The position numbers were made by a program, and so were the translations under genes. A stretch of DNA of 59,087 nt from Paraburkholderia nodosa DSM 21604 (GTDB lineage Bacteria > Pseudomonadota > Gammaproteobacteria > Burkholderiales > Burkholderiaceae), in contig NZ_JAFA01000048.1 of assembly GCF_000519185.1 (NCBI RefSeq), positions 163 to 59,249 of the forward strand. Direction: 5' to 3'. This document shows, one piece after another, positions 15,630 to 24,821 of this stretch (position 1 is the first letter of the stretch; every line of letters begins with the position of its first letter). The notes beneath the pieces were generated by a model that searched no databases, was not told where the DNA came from, and saw nothing but the letters and a program-made list of their open reading frames with translations.

Positions 15630-18600
15630 GGGCTTCTCCCGATTCGAGGGCAGGTTGATCCGTGGATGATTCGTCATGCTTGCTATCGTCATTGCGGCCA
15701 CTTTCGCCACTTTGGCCCTTGTGCACGAGGCTGAACACCACCGGCACGAACAGCAGCGTCGCGCAGGTCGCGCAGAGCAGGCCGCCGATCACGGCGCGGC
15801 CGAGCGGCGCGTTCTGCTCGCCGCCGTCGCCCATGCCGAACGCCATCGGCGCCATTCCGATGATCATGGCGAGTGCGGTCATGAGCACGGGGCGAAAGCG
15901 CGTGAAGCCCGCTTCGAGCGCGGCGCGCAGGGCGTCGCCCGTGATGGCGAGACGCTCGCGGGCGAACGACACCACCAGAATGCTGTTCGCGGTCGCCACG
16001 CCCATGCAGAGAATCGCGCCTGTGAGCGCCGGCACGGAGAGCGGCGTGTGCGTGGTGAAGAGCATCCAGACGATGCCCGCGAGCGCGGCGGGCAGGGCGC
16101 TCACGATCACGAACGCGTCGCTCCACGAGTGGAAGTTCACGACGATCAGCAGATAGATGAGTCCCACCGCACCGGCGAGGCCAAGCAGAAGACCTGTGAA
16201 CGCGCTGTTCATGGTCTGCACCTGGCCGCGCATGGTGACCGTCGAACCCTTCGGCAGGTCCTTCGCGGTAGCGTGAATCACCTTGTCGATCTGCGCGGAG
16301 ACGGCGCCGAGATCGAGGCCCTGCGTGGTCGCGTAGATGTCGTAGAGCGGCTCGATGTTGTAGTGCGAGACGACCGCGTCGCTCACGCCGCGCGTGATCG
16401 TGGCAATGCCGCCGAGAATCTGCGAACCGCCGCTCTTGCCCGTCACCGGCAGGTTCTGCAAGTCGGAGAGCGTGGTCATGCGGTACTGCGGCGTTTGCGC
16501 GACGATGGGGTAGGACACGCCATTCTTCGGATTGAGCCAGTAGGTGGGCGACACCTGGCTCGTGCCCGACAGGCTCGCCACCACGGAATTGGTCACGTCC
16601 TGCTCGGTAATGCCGAGTTCGTCGGCGCGCGTGCGGTCAACGGCAACCGTGAGTTGCGGATAAGTCGAAGCCTGCTGGATGCGCGGGTCGGCAATGCCGG
16701 GGATCCTCGCGATCCTGTGCAGCAGTTCATTCGCGTAGACCTTGTTCGCGGCCTGGTTCGGTCCGCTCACCTGCACGTCGATCGGCGCGGGCGAACCGAA
16801 GTTGAGGATCTGGCTCACGATATCGGCGGGCAGGAAGGAGAACGTCGTGCCCGGAAAGCGGCGCGGCAGTTCCGTACGCAGTTCGCGCACGTACTGCGCG
16901 GTGGGCGCGTGCGACTTGGCGAGCGAGATGAGAATGTCGCCATCCTGTGGCCCAATCGTTCCGCTGTTGTTGTAAGTCAGGTTGATGCCACTGTTTGGCA
17001 GTCCGATATTGTCGATCACACTCGTGAGCTGGTCAGGCGGAATGGCTTCGCGAACGGTGTCTTCGATATGGTCGAACAGATCGGCGGTTTCCTCCACGCG
17101 GGTGCCGATGGGCGCGCGCACGTGCAGTGCGATTTCGCCGGAATCGATATCGGGGAAGAAGTTGCGGCCAAGGAACGGCGTGAGCGCGAACGAAAGTGCG
17201 ACGATAGCGAGAAAACCCACGACAAAGCGCCGCCGGTTCGTGAGCGCGAGACCGAGCACGACGCGATAGCCCGCGCGCAAGCGTTCGAAGCGGCGCTCGA
17301 ACGCGCGTTGAAACAGCACGAGCGGATTACGCGTGCGCGGTGCGTGGTCGTGCGCACCATGTGGCGCCATGACGGCGGCCAGTTCGCCCGAGGCGTGACC
17401 CTGCGAAGCGTGCGGCTTGAGCAGGTAGCGCGCCATCATCGGCACGAAGGTGCGCGAGAGTACGAACGAGGCGATCATCGCGAAGATCACGGCTTCCGCC
17501 ATCGGCACGAAAAGGAAGCGCGCAATGCCGTCGAGCAGCAGCATCGGCACGAAGACGATGCAGATGCAAAGCAGCGAAACGAGCGCCGGCATGACGATTT
17601 GCGCCGCGCCGTCGAGGATCGCGCTGCGCACGTCCTTGCCCTGCTCGAGGTGCCAGTTGATGTTTTCGATCGTGACCGTGGCGTCGTCCACGAGTATGCC
17701 GACCGCGAGCGCGAGGCCGCCTAGCGTCATCACGTTGAGCGTTTCGCCGCACGCGGCGAGCCCTGCGATCGCGGCGAGCACGGCGAGCGGAATCGAGGCC
17801 GCGATGATGAGCGTCGAGCGCCAGCTGCCGAGAAACAGCAGGATCATCGCCGAGGTCAGCGCGGCCGCAATCACGCCTTCGCGCGCCACGCCGCTGACCG
17901 CGCCCTTCACGAACACCGACTGGTCCGAGAGCGCCACGAGCTTGAGCCCCGGCGGCAACGACTGCTCGATGAGCGGCAGCTTCGCCTTCACGCAGGCAAT
18001 GATGTCGAGTGTCGAAGCCGAGCCGTTCTTCATGATACTCATGAGCACGGCACGGTGGCCGTCCACGCGCACGATGTTGCTTTGCGGCGGATAGCCGTCG
18101 CGCACGTGGGCCACGTCGCGCATATAGATCACGGTGCCGTCCGCGGTCTTGATGGGCAGCGCGTTGAGCTGATCGATCGTGAGCGGACTGTTGTTCAGGC
18201 GTACGTTGTACTCATAGCGGCCGATTTTCTGCGTACCGGCGGGAATGATCTGGTTCTGCTGCGCGAGCGCGGTCGCCACGTCCTGCGCCGACAGCTTCTT
18301 CGCCTGCAGCGCTTGTGGGTCGAGGTCGATCTGCACCTCGCGCACCTTGCCGCCGTAAGGCGTGGGAATGGCGACGCCCGCCACCGAAAGCAGTTGCGGA
18401 CGGATGAAGTTGGTCGCGTAGTCCGCGAGCTTCTGCTCGTCGAGCGTATTGCTCGTGAGCGCGAGCTGCAGCACCGGCACCGTGGACGCGTTGTAGTTGA
18501 GGATCTGCGGCGGCGTGGTGCCTGGCGGCATCTGCTTGAGCACCGTTTGCGAAACCGAGGTGACCTGCGCGGTGGCCGTGCGGATATCGACCGTCGGCTG

Positions 18601-18891
18601 GAAGAAGATCTTCACGACGCCGTAGCCGCGAAACGACTGCGACTCGATATGCGCCACGTCGTTGACGGTGGTGCCGAGCGTGCGCTCGTAATAGCTGACG
18701 ATGCGGCCCGCCATGTCGTCGGGCTGCAGGCCAGCGTAGTTCCACACGACACTGATCACGGGAATGCGGATGTCGGGAAAGATGTCGGTAGGCGTGCGTA
18801 ACGCCGCGAGCGGGCCCGCGATCAGGATCAGGAGGGCCAGCACGATGAACGTATACGGACGGTTCAAGGCTAGCCGGACGATTTTCAGCAT
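15619..18891 (-). CDS. RND efflux permease (AcrB/MdtB-type)
   Basis: A 1090-residue inner-membrane, proton-driven pump; full family length. It starts MLKIVRLALNRPYTF with the usual first span followed by the periplasmic porter domain (TDIFPDIRIPVISVVWNYAG). The proton-relay Asp pair is present in GILVDDATVTIENI, and the second half repeats the fold (NFFPDIDSGEIALHVRAPIGTRVEE). It is the first gene of a three-gene operon with overlapping junctions. A regulator with a phospho-mimic-like receiver lies just upstream on the same strand. Drug, solvent or organic-acid export are all possible. Confidence 0.94.
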   Translation of the reverse strand: MLKIVRLALNRPYTFIVLALLILIAGPLAALRTPTDIFPDIRIPVISVVWNYAGLQPDDMAGRIVSYYERTLGTTVNDVAHIESQSFRGYGVVKIFFQPTVDIRTATAQVTSVSQTVLKQMPPGTTPPQILNYNASTVPVLQLALTSNTLDEQKLADYATNFIRPQLLSVAGVAIPTPYGGKVREVQIDLDPQALQAKKLSAQDVATALAQQNQIIPAGTQKIGRYEYNVRLNNSPLTIDQLNALPIKTADGTVIYMRDVAHVRDGYPPQSNIVRVDGHRAVLMSIMKNGSASTLDIIACVKAKLPLIEQSLPPGLKLVALSDQSVFVKGAVSGVAREGVIAAALTSAMILLFLGSWRSTLIIAASIPLAVLAAIAGLAACGETLNVMTLGGLALAVGILVDDATVTIENINWHLEQGKDVRSAILDGAAQIVMPALVSLLCICIVFVPMLLLDGIARFLFVPMAEAVIFAMIASFVLSRTFVPMMARYLLKPHASQGHASGELAAVMAPHGAHDHAPRTRNPLVLFQRAFERRFERLRAGYRVVLGLALTNRRRFVVGFLAIVALSFALTPFLGRNFFPDIDSGEIALHVRAPIGTRVEETADLFDHIEDTVREAIPPDQLTSVIDNIGLPNSGINLTYNNSGTIGPQDGDILISLAKSHAPTAQYVRELRTELPRRFPGTTFSFLPADIVSQILNFGSPAPIDVQVSGPNQAANKVYANELLHRIARIPGIADPRIQQASTYPQLTVAVDRTRADELGITEQDVTNSVVASLSGTSQVSPTYWLNPKNGVSYPIVAQTPQYRMTTLSDLQNLPVTGKSGGSQILGGIATITRGVSDAVVSHYNIEPLYDIYATTQGLDLGAVSAQIDKVIHATAKDLPKGSTVTMRGQVQTMNSAFTGLLLGLAGAVGLIYLLIVVNFHSWSDAFVIVSALPAALAGIVWMLFTTHTPLSVPALTGAILCMGVATANSILVVSFARERLAITGDALRAALEAGFTRFRPVLMTALAMIIGMAPMAFGMGDGGEQNAPLGRAVIGGLLCATCATLLFVPVVFSLVHKGQSGESGRNDDSKHDESSTDQPALESGEAHVY

Positions 18892-19094
18892 CAGATGGGG
18901 CTCCGTTCAGGACATCGGCGCCAAGCCGCGCGCCACGCGTGGGTGCAGCCGACGCCGGTATTGTGTCGGGCGCGTCCTAACACGCGGGAGCCAGGCAAAT
19001 GAAAAAAGATTTAGCCGTGCGCCGGTTTCGTGAATCTCGAAGGATTCCGAAATGAAACGCAGCAGAGAGCGCGGCAGCAATTAAGTGGATTGCG

Positions 19095-19769
19095 TCAACC
19101 GAGCAGATAACCCGAACCGCGTATCGTGCGGATGAGCGAGGGTTGGCCGGGTGTGTCCACGCGGTTGCGCAGGCGTCCCACGTGCACGTCCACGAGATTG
19201 GTGCCGGGGTCGAAGCGGCCGCCCCACACACCTTCGAAGATCATGGTGCGCGTGAGCACCTGGCCCGCATGGCGCATCATGAATTCGAGCACGCGCAACT
19301 CGGTGGGACGCAGGCGCAGCACCTTGTCGCGGCAACTGAGGCGGCGCTTGACGAGATCGAGTTCGAGCGGGCCCACGCGAAGCACGGTTTCCGTCGTGGC
19401 AGGGCGCGTGCGTCGGCGCACTAGCGCTTCGACACGGGCGGACATCTCGTCGATCGAAAACGGCCGTGTGAGGTAGTCGTCGCAGCCGGCCCGCAGGCCC
19501 TGGATGCGTTCCTCCACGCTGGTGGTCGAACTCATCACGATCACGGGTGTTTCGATCCCCACGCCACGCATGGTGGTGACGATCGTGAGACCGTCGAGGT
19601 CGGGCAGGCGCCGCTCGAGCGCGACGACGTCGTAGTCGCCCGCCATCACCATCGCAATGCCTTCGCGGCCCGAGCGGGCAACGTCGACGGTGAAGCCGGT
19701 CGAGGCGAGCGTGGGCACGACGCTGCGCTCGGTCACGGCGTCGTCTTCAATGGTTAGTATTCTGGGCAT
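19095..19769 (-). CDS. OmpR-family regulator with Asp-to-Glu receiver
   Basis: A 224-residue regulator. The receiver keeps the acidic pocket (E8-D9-D10) and Ser80, but the phospho-acceptor is Glu52 (VVALERRLPDLDGL, where its relative at 9443 has ITLDRMLPGVDGL), and the conserved Lys is Arg102 (YLTRPF). The winged-helix domain is normal (RPTELRVLEFMMRHAGQV, NLVDVHVGRLRNRVD). Start MPRILTIEDD gives the usual length. No kinase is adjacent; the RND operon begins 203 bases downstream on the same strand and is the likely target. It is closest to the canonical regulator at 9443, suggesting duplication and then drift. Confidence 0.9.
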   Translation of the reverse strand: MPRILTIEDDAVTERSVVPTLASTGFTVDVARSGREGIAMVMAGDYDVVALERRLPDLDGLTIVTTMRGVGIETPVIVMSSTTSVEERIQGLRAGCDDYLTRPFSIDEMSARVEALVRRRTRPATTETVLRVGPLELDLVKRRLSCRDKVLRLRPTELRVLEFMMRHAGQVLTRTMIFEGVWGGRFDPGTNLVDVHVGRLRNRVDTPGQPSLIRTIRGSGYLLG

Positions 19770-19809
19770 GGCTTTGCACGCGTGGTGACGAAAGGAACGG
19801 GAAGCTGCA

Positions 19810-20745
19810 TCAGGCAACGGCGCGCAGCGGTGCCGGCGCGGACCGCGTCTGCGCCGCATTCGTGCGGAACTGCTCAACGGCGAAGTCGATGAAACTGCGG
19901 ATCTTCATCGTGAGGTAATTGCGGCCGGAATAGACGATCGAGATGTGCTGCATGCCGCCGTTCACGTCGAACGCGTTGAGCACGGGCAGGAGTGCACCGC
20001 GCGCGAGGTCGTCGGCGACGAGAGGTAGCGGCAGCAGCGCGATGCCCATGTCCGCGAGCGCGGCGGCGCGTACGGTTGCGTAGCCGTTGGCCGTCATCGG
20101 GCCGTTCACGTTGATGCGCTGCACGCCCTCGGCGTTCGAGAACTCCCAGTGGCGCGGCGCATCGGAAACCGCGAGCAGGCCGTGCCCGACCAGTTCGGCG
20201 GGATCGCGCGGCATGCCGTGGCGCGCGAGCCAGGCGGGCGTGGCCACGAGCATCTCCTTGATCGAAGTGAGCTTGCGGCTCACGAGCGAGGCGTTCACGC
20301 TCTGGCGGTCGGTCGCGAAGCACACGTCGAAGCCGCCTTCGATCAGGTCGATGTGCGTGTCGTACGCCGTCACGTCGAATTCCACGCGCGGGTTGACCGC
20401 GCGATACGCGCCGAGCACCGCGGGCAGTCCCGAGCTTGCAAACACGGCGGGCGCGGCGATGCGCAGCACGCCGCTAGGGTCGCGCGTGGCGCGCACGAGT
20501 TCCGATTCGACTTCATCGAGCTTCTCGATCACGGCGCGACAGCCATCCAGATAGAGGCGTCCGGCTTCGGTGAGCGAAAGGCTGCGCGTGGAGCGGTTCA
20601 GGAGGCGCATGTTCAGATGCGCTTCGAGCATGCCGACGCTGCGCGTGACGGCCGCGGCCGACATGCCGAGCTGCTTGCCGGCAAGGTTGAAGCTGCTCAG
20701 ATCGACGACGCGCGTAAAGACGCGCATGGCTTGGAGCTGGTTCAT
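19810..20745 (-). CDS. LysR-family transcriptional regulator
   Basis: A 311-residue LysR regulator: winged helix at residues 1-60 (MNQLQAMRVFTRVVDLSSFN, AGRLYLDGCRAV) followed by a periplasmic-binding-like effector domain. It belongs to the subgroup with PAVFASSGLPAVLGAYRAVNPRVE and YDTHIDLIEGGFDVCFA. The start MNQLQAMRVF at 20745 matches the family N-terminus; the upstream extension to 20823 is rejected. It sits just upstream of the Asp-to-Glu regulator on the same strand with a 40-base gap. Target and effector are unknown. Confidence 0.9.
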   Translation of the reverse strand: MNQLQAMRVFTRVVDLSSFNLAGKQLGMSAAAVTRSVGMLEAHLNMRLLNRSTRSLSLTEAGRLYLDGCRAVIEKLDEVESELVRATRDPSGVLRIAAPAVFASSGLPAVLGAYRAVNPRVEFDVTAYDTHIDLIEGGFDVCFATDRQSVNASLVSRKLTSIKEMLVATPAWLARHGMPRDPAELVGHGLLAVSDAPRHWEFSNAEGVQRINVNGPMTANGYATVRAAALADMGIALLPLPLVADDLARGALLPVLNAFDVNGGMQHISIVYSGRNYLTMKIRSFIDFAVEQFRTNAAQTRSAPAPLRAVA

Positions 20746-20874
20746 GGGCGATAGTCCTGGGCAGACGCGCCGCCACGAGGGCGAGCGCGGACATCGACGC
20801 CGCGCATGGCGGCGACGCTTCATCCACGCTTTGGGCGTGGTCAGACGGGAAGAATGAGTAGGCCGGCAGCGCGC

Positions 20875-21264
20875 CTAATTAGGCAGCGCCTGCGCATAGG
20901 CATGCGCGTCGCGCTGCGCGGCGGCTTCGTGCGCCGAGAGGGCGGCCTTGAGCCGATGCATGCTTTCGGTGGGAATGGCGAAACCCGCCCAGCCGAGTCC
21001 GGTATGGCGCAGGAACACCACGGTGCCGTCGAAGAGCGGATTGCGTTCCGTGTACCAGCACGGATCGATCTCGAGCACGTATTGATGCGAGCGCAAAGGC
21101 TGCTCGGGTACGGCTGGCTGCATGAGCGCGCGCAGCTTGCTGAGTTCTTCGATCAGACCATCCACATCGGGCGCGTCGAGCAGGGCGGCTTGACCGCTCA
21201 CCTTCACGCACACCGCGTGCTGGCCGTATTCGTTGACGAGTTCGATCGACATCGGCTTTTGCAT
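20875..21264 (-). CDS. hypothetical protein
   Basis: A 129-residue soluble protein that I do not recognise. GAGGA is 8 bases before the ATG (MQKPMSIELVNEYGQHAVCV) and codon use fits real coding sequence. It has no signal peptide or membrane span. It starts with a beta-rich part, has a helical middle (DGLIEELSKLRALM), then HQYVLEIDPCWYTERNPLFDG and a C-terminal helix rich in Ala, His and Arg. It stands between LysR and the MFS pump on the same strand without obvious linkage. Confidence 0.65.
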   Translation of the reverse strand: MQKPMSIELVNEYGQHAVCVKVSGQAALLDAPDVDGLIEELSKLRALMQPAVPEQPLRSHQYVLEIDPCWYTERNPLFDGTVVFLRHTGLGWAGFAIPTESMHRLKAALSAHEAAAQRDAHAYAQALPN

Positions 21265-21472
21265 ATTGCGTTCCTCGCAGTGCTGAAACTGGAAGGCATT
21301 ATCGGTGCCCAATCGGAACGCATGCTTTAAGTTGCGGCGCACTCCAGATGAAAACAAATTTAGAAAGCGACGATTCGCTTTCCCGTCACGGCGGCATGGC
21401 GCGCAGGCCGTGTTAATAGCGCAACCCGACCGATGGCCATCGTTTCATGCAGTGCGATGGGAGCGCTTAAAC

Positions 21473-22912
21473 TTATACGTGCTGTTTGCGCAATTGCGCC
21501 ACGTGATTGTTGCGCCCGCCGGCGAGAAACGCTGCGATGAAAAGCAGAATGCCAATAATCGCAACGGTCGTCGCAAACGCACGAGCCACGTGTGCGCTGC
21601 CCGAATCCGGCCCGGCAAGCGCGAAAAACAAGCCACCGAGCAGCGCCACGGCGAGCGCAGCACTCACCTGCAAAACCGAGCTGACGAGCCCGGCGGCAAG
21701 ACCGGACCAGCGTCGATCGACACATTCGACGTTGCGCCTGACGAGTGCGGGCAGCGCCACGCCCTGGCCGAAGCCGATCAGAAAGAGCGACGCGCTCAGT
21801 GCGTGCAGATGTTCATCGTGAACAAGAATGGCAGTCCAAAGTAATCCGCAACCTTCGATTGCCATGCCGGCCGCTGCCGCACGATGCCCGAACTGGCGCG
21901 CGATCAGCGGATTGAGCAGCGGCCCGATCAGAAAGCCGACGCCCAGGGGGAGAATACGCAATCCGACTTCGAGCGGCGCGAGCCCGAGCGCACGCTGCAC
22001 GTAGATCGCGAACATCATGAAGAACGGTGCGAGCGAATAGAAGAAGAGCGTGGCAACGAGCCCGCGCACGAGACCAGGGGCGGCGAAGATGACGGGCGGC
22101 ACGAGCGCATCGCGCCCGGCGTTCGCGACGCGCGCCTCGTAGCGCCAGAAGATCGCGAACAGGGGCGCGGTGGCTATGAGCAACACCCACGTCCAGACCG
22201 GCCAGCCGCGCTCGCGACCTTCGATCAGCGGCACGACGAGCGCAGTCAGCGCGGCGGCGAGCAGGAGCATGCCGCCGGGATCGAGCTTCGCGGGGTGGTC
22301 CGAGCGGCTTTCACGCACGAGCCAGTACGCCGCAGGCGCGGCCGCCATTACAACAGGCAGGTTGATGAGAAAAATGCTGCGCCAGCCCAGTCCGAATACG
22401 TTGGCCGAAACGAGCACCCCGCCGAGCGCCTGGCCGGCGACCGCCGCGATCCCATAAGCCGCTCCAAAAAGGCTGAGCGCAAGCCCCTTCTGATGCGCCG
22501 GAAAGAGCGCGTGGATCGACGCTAGCGCCTGGGGCGCCATGATGGCCGCGGCGGCGCCCTGGAGGATGCGTCCCGTCACCAGCGCAGCGGGCGAACTGGC
22601 GAACCCGCAAACGGCCGAGGCTGCCGCGAACGCAAGGATGCCCACGACAAAGACGCGCCGCCGCCCGTACAGGTCGCCGAGCCGGCCGCCCGTAATGAGA
22701 AAGATCGCATAGGTCGCCGCATAGGCCGAAATCACCAGTTGCGCGATGGCGGCGCTGGCATGCAGATCGGCCTGCATCGACGGCAGCGCTACGTTGACGA
22801 TGAAGAAGTCGAGCGGCGGCAACAGCGTGCCCATCAGCAGCACCGTCAATGCCCACCAGGTGCGCGCGCCCACTCGCGTGGGCGGCAATTCCACAGTCGA
22901 AAGGTTCGTCAT
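21473..22912 (-). CDS. MFS multidrug transporter (DHA2-like)
   Basis: A 479-residue major facilitator protein with about 14 predicted spans. Motif A is seen as GGRLGDLYGRRRVF and the first helix carries LDFFIVNVALPSMQ, as in EmrB/QacA-type drug:proton antiporters. It lies 45 bases downstream of a TetR regulator on the same strand, with an inverted repeat between them. The arrangement suggests a locally repressed efflux pump. Substrate is unknown. Confidence 0.9.
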   Translation of the reverse strand: MTNLSTVELPPTRVGARTWWALTVLLMGTLLPPLDFFIVNVALPSMQADLHASAAIAQLVISAYAATYAIFLITGGRLGDLYGRRRVFVVGILAFAAASAVCGFASSPAALVTGRILQGAAAAIMAPQALASIHALFPAHQKGLALSLFGAAYGIAAVAGQALGGVLVSANVFGLGWRSIFLINLPVVMAAAPAAYWLVRESRSDHPAKLDPGGMLLLAAALTALVVPLIEGRERGWPVWTWVLLIATAPLFAIFWRYEARVANAGRDALVPPVIFAAPGLVRGLVATLFFYSLAPFFMMFAIYVQRALGLAPLEVGLRILPLGVGFLIGPLLNPLIARQFGHRAAAAGMAIEGCGLLWTAILVHDEHLHALSASLFLIGFGQGVALPALVRRNVECVDRRWSGLAAGLVSSVLQVSAALAVALLGGLFFALAGPDSGSAHVARAFATTVAIIGILLFIAAFLAGGRNNHVAQLRKQHV

Positions 22913-22925
22913 GCGACCTCTATAT

Positions 22926-22941
22926 GGAACCAGTCAGTTCC
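22926..22941. promoter_or_regulatory. candidate TetR operator before MFS gene
   Basis: GGAAC-CAGTCA-GTTCC is an inverted repeat in the 45-base gap between the TetR and MFS genes, overlapping the probable translation or promoter region of the pump. Confidence 0.5.
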
Positions 22942-22957
22942 CAATTAACCAAAAAAA

Positions 22958-23560
22958 CTAGCGGATGGCGCCCAGCGCGATTTCAGCAATTGCATCTATC
23001 GCGTCCTCGCCGGCGTCGGTCTTGCCTAGCACGCGCATGCCTTCGATTGTGCAGAGCAGGAAGCGCGCGAGATCGTCGGCATTCTGGTCGGCGGCCAGTT
23101 CGCCCGTTGCCTGGCCACGCCGGATCGCGCTGGCGAGCAGCGCCTGCATGCGCGTGAACATGTCTGTCACGCGGGCTTTCACTTCGGCGTCGAAGGGCAA
23201 GCACTCGGTGGCGGCGGCCGTCACCGGGCAGCCCGCAAGCCCTTCGAGGCCGGCGGAAAGGCGCACGTAATGACGCAGCGCCTCGCGCAGCGCGGTGCGC
23301 GCCGAGGCGTGCCGGAGGTTGCGCGTGAGCCGCGCGATACCGCGCTCGGTATAGAAGTCGAGCGCCGCGAGAAAGAGCTGATGCTTGTCGCCGAACGCCT
23401 TATAGAGGCTGCCGCGCGAGAGTTGCGTCCCTTCGATCAGGTCGGGCAGCGATGTTGCGGCATAGCCGCGCGCGCGAAATACCTCGAGCGCGTTCTGCAC
23501 GACTTCCTGCTCGTCGAATTCGCGTGGACGGCCGGGGCCAGAACGGGTATCGGATTTCAT
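22958..23560 (-). CDS. TetR-family repressor
   Basis: A 200-residue regulator with the N-terminal TetR helix-turn-helix (GRPREFDEQEVVQNALEVF, ATSLPDLIEGTQLSRGSLY, KAFGDKHQLFLAAL) and a C-terminal ligand domain with GCPVTAAATE typical of the AcrR/YxaF-like subgroup. It precedes the MFS gene on the same strand, so it probably represses a common or internal promoter. The upstream sequence TAGACCAAACGATTCCG near 23572 may hold another operator. Confidence 0.9.
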   Translation of the reverse strand: MKSDTRSGPGRPREFDEQEVVQNALEVFRARGYAATSLPDLIEGTQLSRGSLYKAFGDKHQLFLAALDFYTERGIARLTRNLRHASARTALREALRHYVRLSAGLEGLAGCPVTAAATECLPFDAEVKARVTDMFTRMQALLASAIRRGQATGELAADQNADDLARFLLCTIEGMRVLGKTDAGEDAIDAIAEIALGAIR

Positions 23561-23724
23561 GTCGTCATTCTAGACCAAACGATTCCGAATTGCCGGGAAA
23601 AATGCGCGCGGCGAATCCAAACATGCATACAGGATGAATTATATGTACGCACAGAAATATCAATTGTTGATATTTGACGCGCGTCGGTAATCTGGCCGAC
23701 ATACCGACCAGCAAGCCCCTGGAT

Positions 23725-24804
23725 ATGTCCCGCACCGCGATCATCGAATGGTTGACGAGTTTCGTGCCCAACCCGGCCGCGCCACAATGGCAGGAGCGGG
23801 GGCGGCGTTGCGGCGGTGCGCTGATCGGCATCGCCTTCACGGGACTCGCCACTCACTTGATGTTCGGTGCCGCGGGCGATATCCCGCTGCTCGTGGCGCC
23901 CATGGGCGCTTCTGCTGTGCTGCTGTTCGGCGCGTCGGACAGCCCGCTTGCCCAGCCGTGGTCGATTCTCGGCGGCAACTTCGTCTCTGCGCTGGTGGGC
24001 GTGGCGTGCGCGCAATGGATCGCGTCGCCGGTTGCGGCGGCTTCCGTGGCGGTGGCGCTCGCCATCTGCGCAATGTTCCTGTGCCGCTGCGTGCATCCGC
24101 CTTCAGGCGCGGTCGCGCTGACCGCCGTGCTCGGCGGCCCGGCTGTTCATGCGCTCGGCTTTCATTTCGTGCTCGCGCCGATCGCGTTCCAGTCCGTTGC
24201 GTTGCTCAGTGCGGCGCTCGCCTTCCACGCGCTGACCGGGCATCGCTATCCGCGCGCTGCGTTTCGTCCCATGCCAGAGGCCGCTGCCGCGCCGCTTGCC
24301 GCGCTCTCGCACCATCTACTGGAGCCGCTGGATTTTCCGCAAAAATCGTTCGAACAACTAACTTGCGAGGAAATCATGTCGATTGGCTGTCCCGCCGTGC
24401 CCGCGACAATGGGCGCGCGGGCGGCGCATGAAATGTTCCGCCGCCACGGTGCTTCGACGCTGCCCGTGGTCGACGCGATGGACCGCGTGGTCGGCGTCGT
24501 CACGCATCACGCGCTCGGCGACCTTGCGCCGGCGGCGGGCCTCAAGCGATGGTGGAACACGCTGCGCCGCGCGCTGCTGCGCGAGTCGGCGCGCGTGGAA
24601 GAAACGGTGGAAGCCGTGATGGCAGCCGGCGTGCACGCGGTCCATCGGGCCACGCCGCTCGCGCATCTGGTGCCGATCTTCATCGAGCATGCCTACCACG
24701 ACATTCCGGTGATGGACGATGCGCGGCGGCTGGTCGGCGTGGTCAAGCATTCGGACATGATCCGCTGGCTCCATCACCACGCAGGCGCCGCCGCGGCAGC
24801 CTGA
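23725..24804 (+). CDS. HPP family membrane protein with CBS pair
   Basis: A 359-residue membrane protein. The N-terminal half has about four to five spans and the diagnostic HPP motif in CVHPPSGAVALTAVLGGP. The C-terminal half holds two CBS domains (EEIMSIGCPAVPATMGARAA..., DIPVMDDARRLVGVVKHSDM), which usually bind adenosyl ligands. Some HPP proteins of cyanobacteria and plastids move nitrite, but substrate here is open. ATG 23725 is preferred to a TTG at 23674. The gene is divergent from TetR and convergent with the CaCA exchanger. Confidence 0.85.
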   Translation: MSRTAIIEWLTSFVPNPAAPQWQERGRRCGGALIGIAFTGLATHLMFGAAGDIPLLVAPMGASAVLLFGASDSPLAQPWSILGGNFVSALVGVACAQWIASPVAAASVAVALAICAMFLCRCVHPPSGAVALTAVLGGPAVHALGFHFVLAPIAFQSVALLSAALAFHALTGHRYPRAAFRPMPEAAAAPLAALSHHLLEPLDFPQKSFEQLTCEEIMSIGCPAVPATMGARAAHEMFRRHGASTLPVVDAMDRVVGVVTHHALGDLAPAAGLKRWWNTLRRALLRESARVEETVEAVMAAGVHAVHRATPLAHLVPIFIEHAYHDIPVMDDARRLVGVVKHSDMIRWLHHHAGAAAAA

Positions 24805-24821
24805 GTTTGCTCAGAACCGCG

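Noticed and set aside
15676..17724. 682-codon plus-strand frame antisense to the RND permease
   Set aside because: Same GC artefact; the RND protein is full length and conserved on the other strand.
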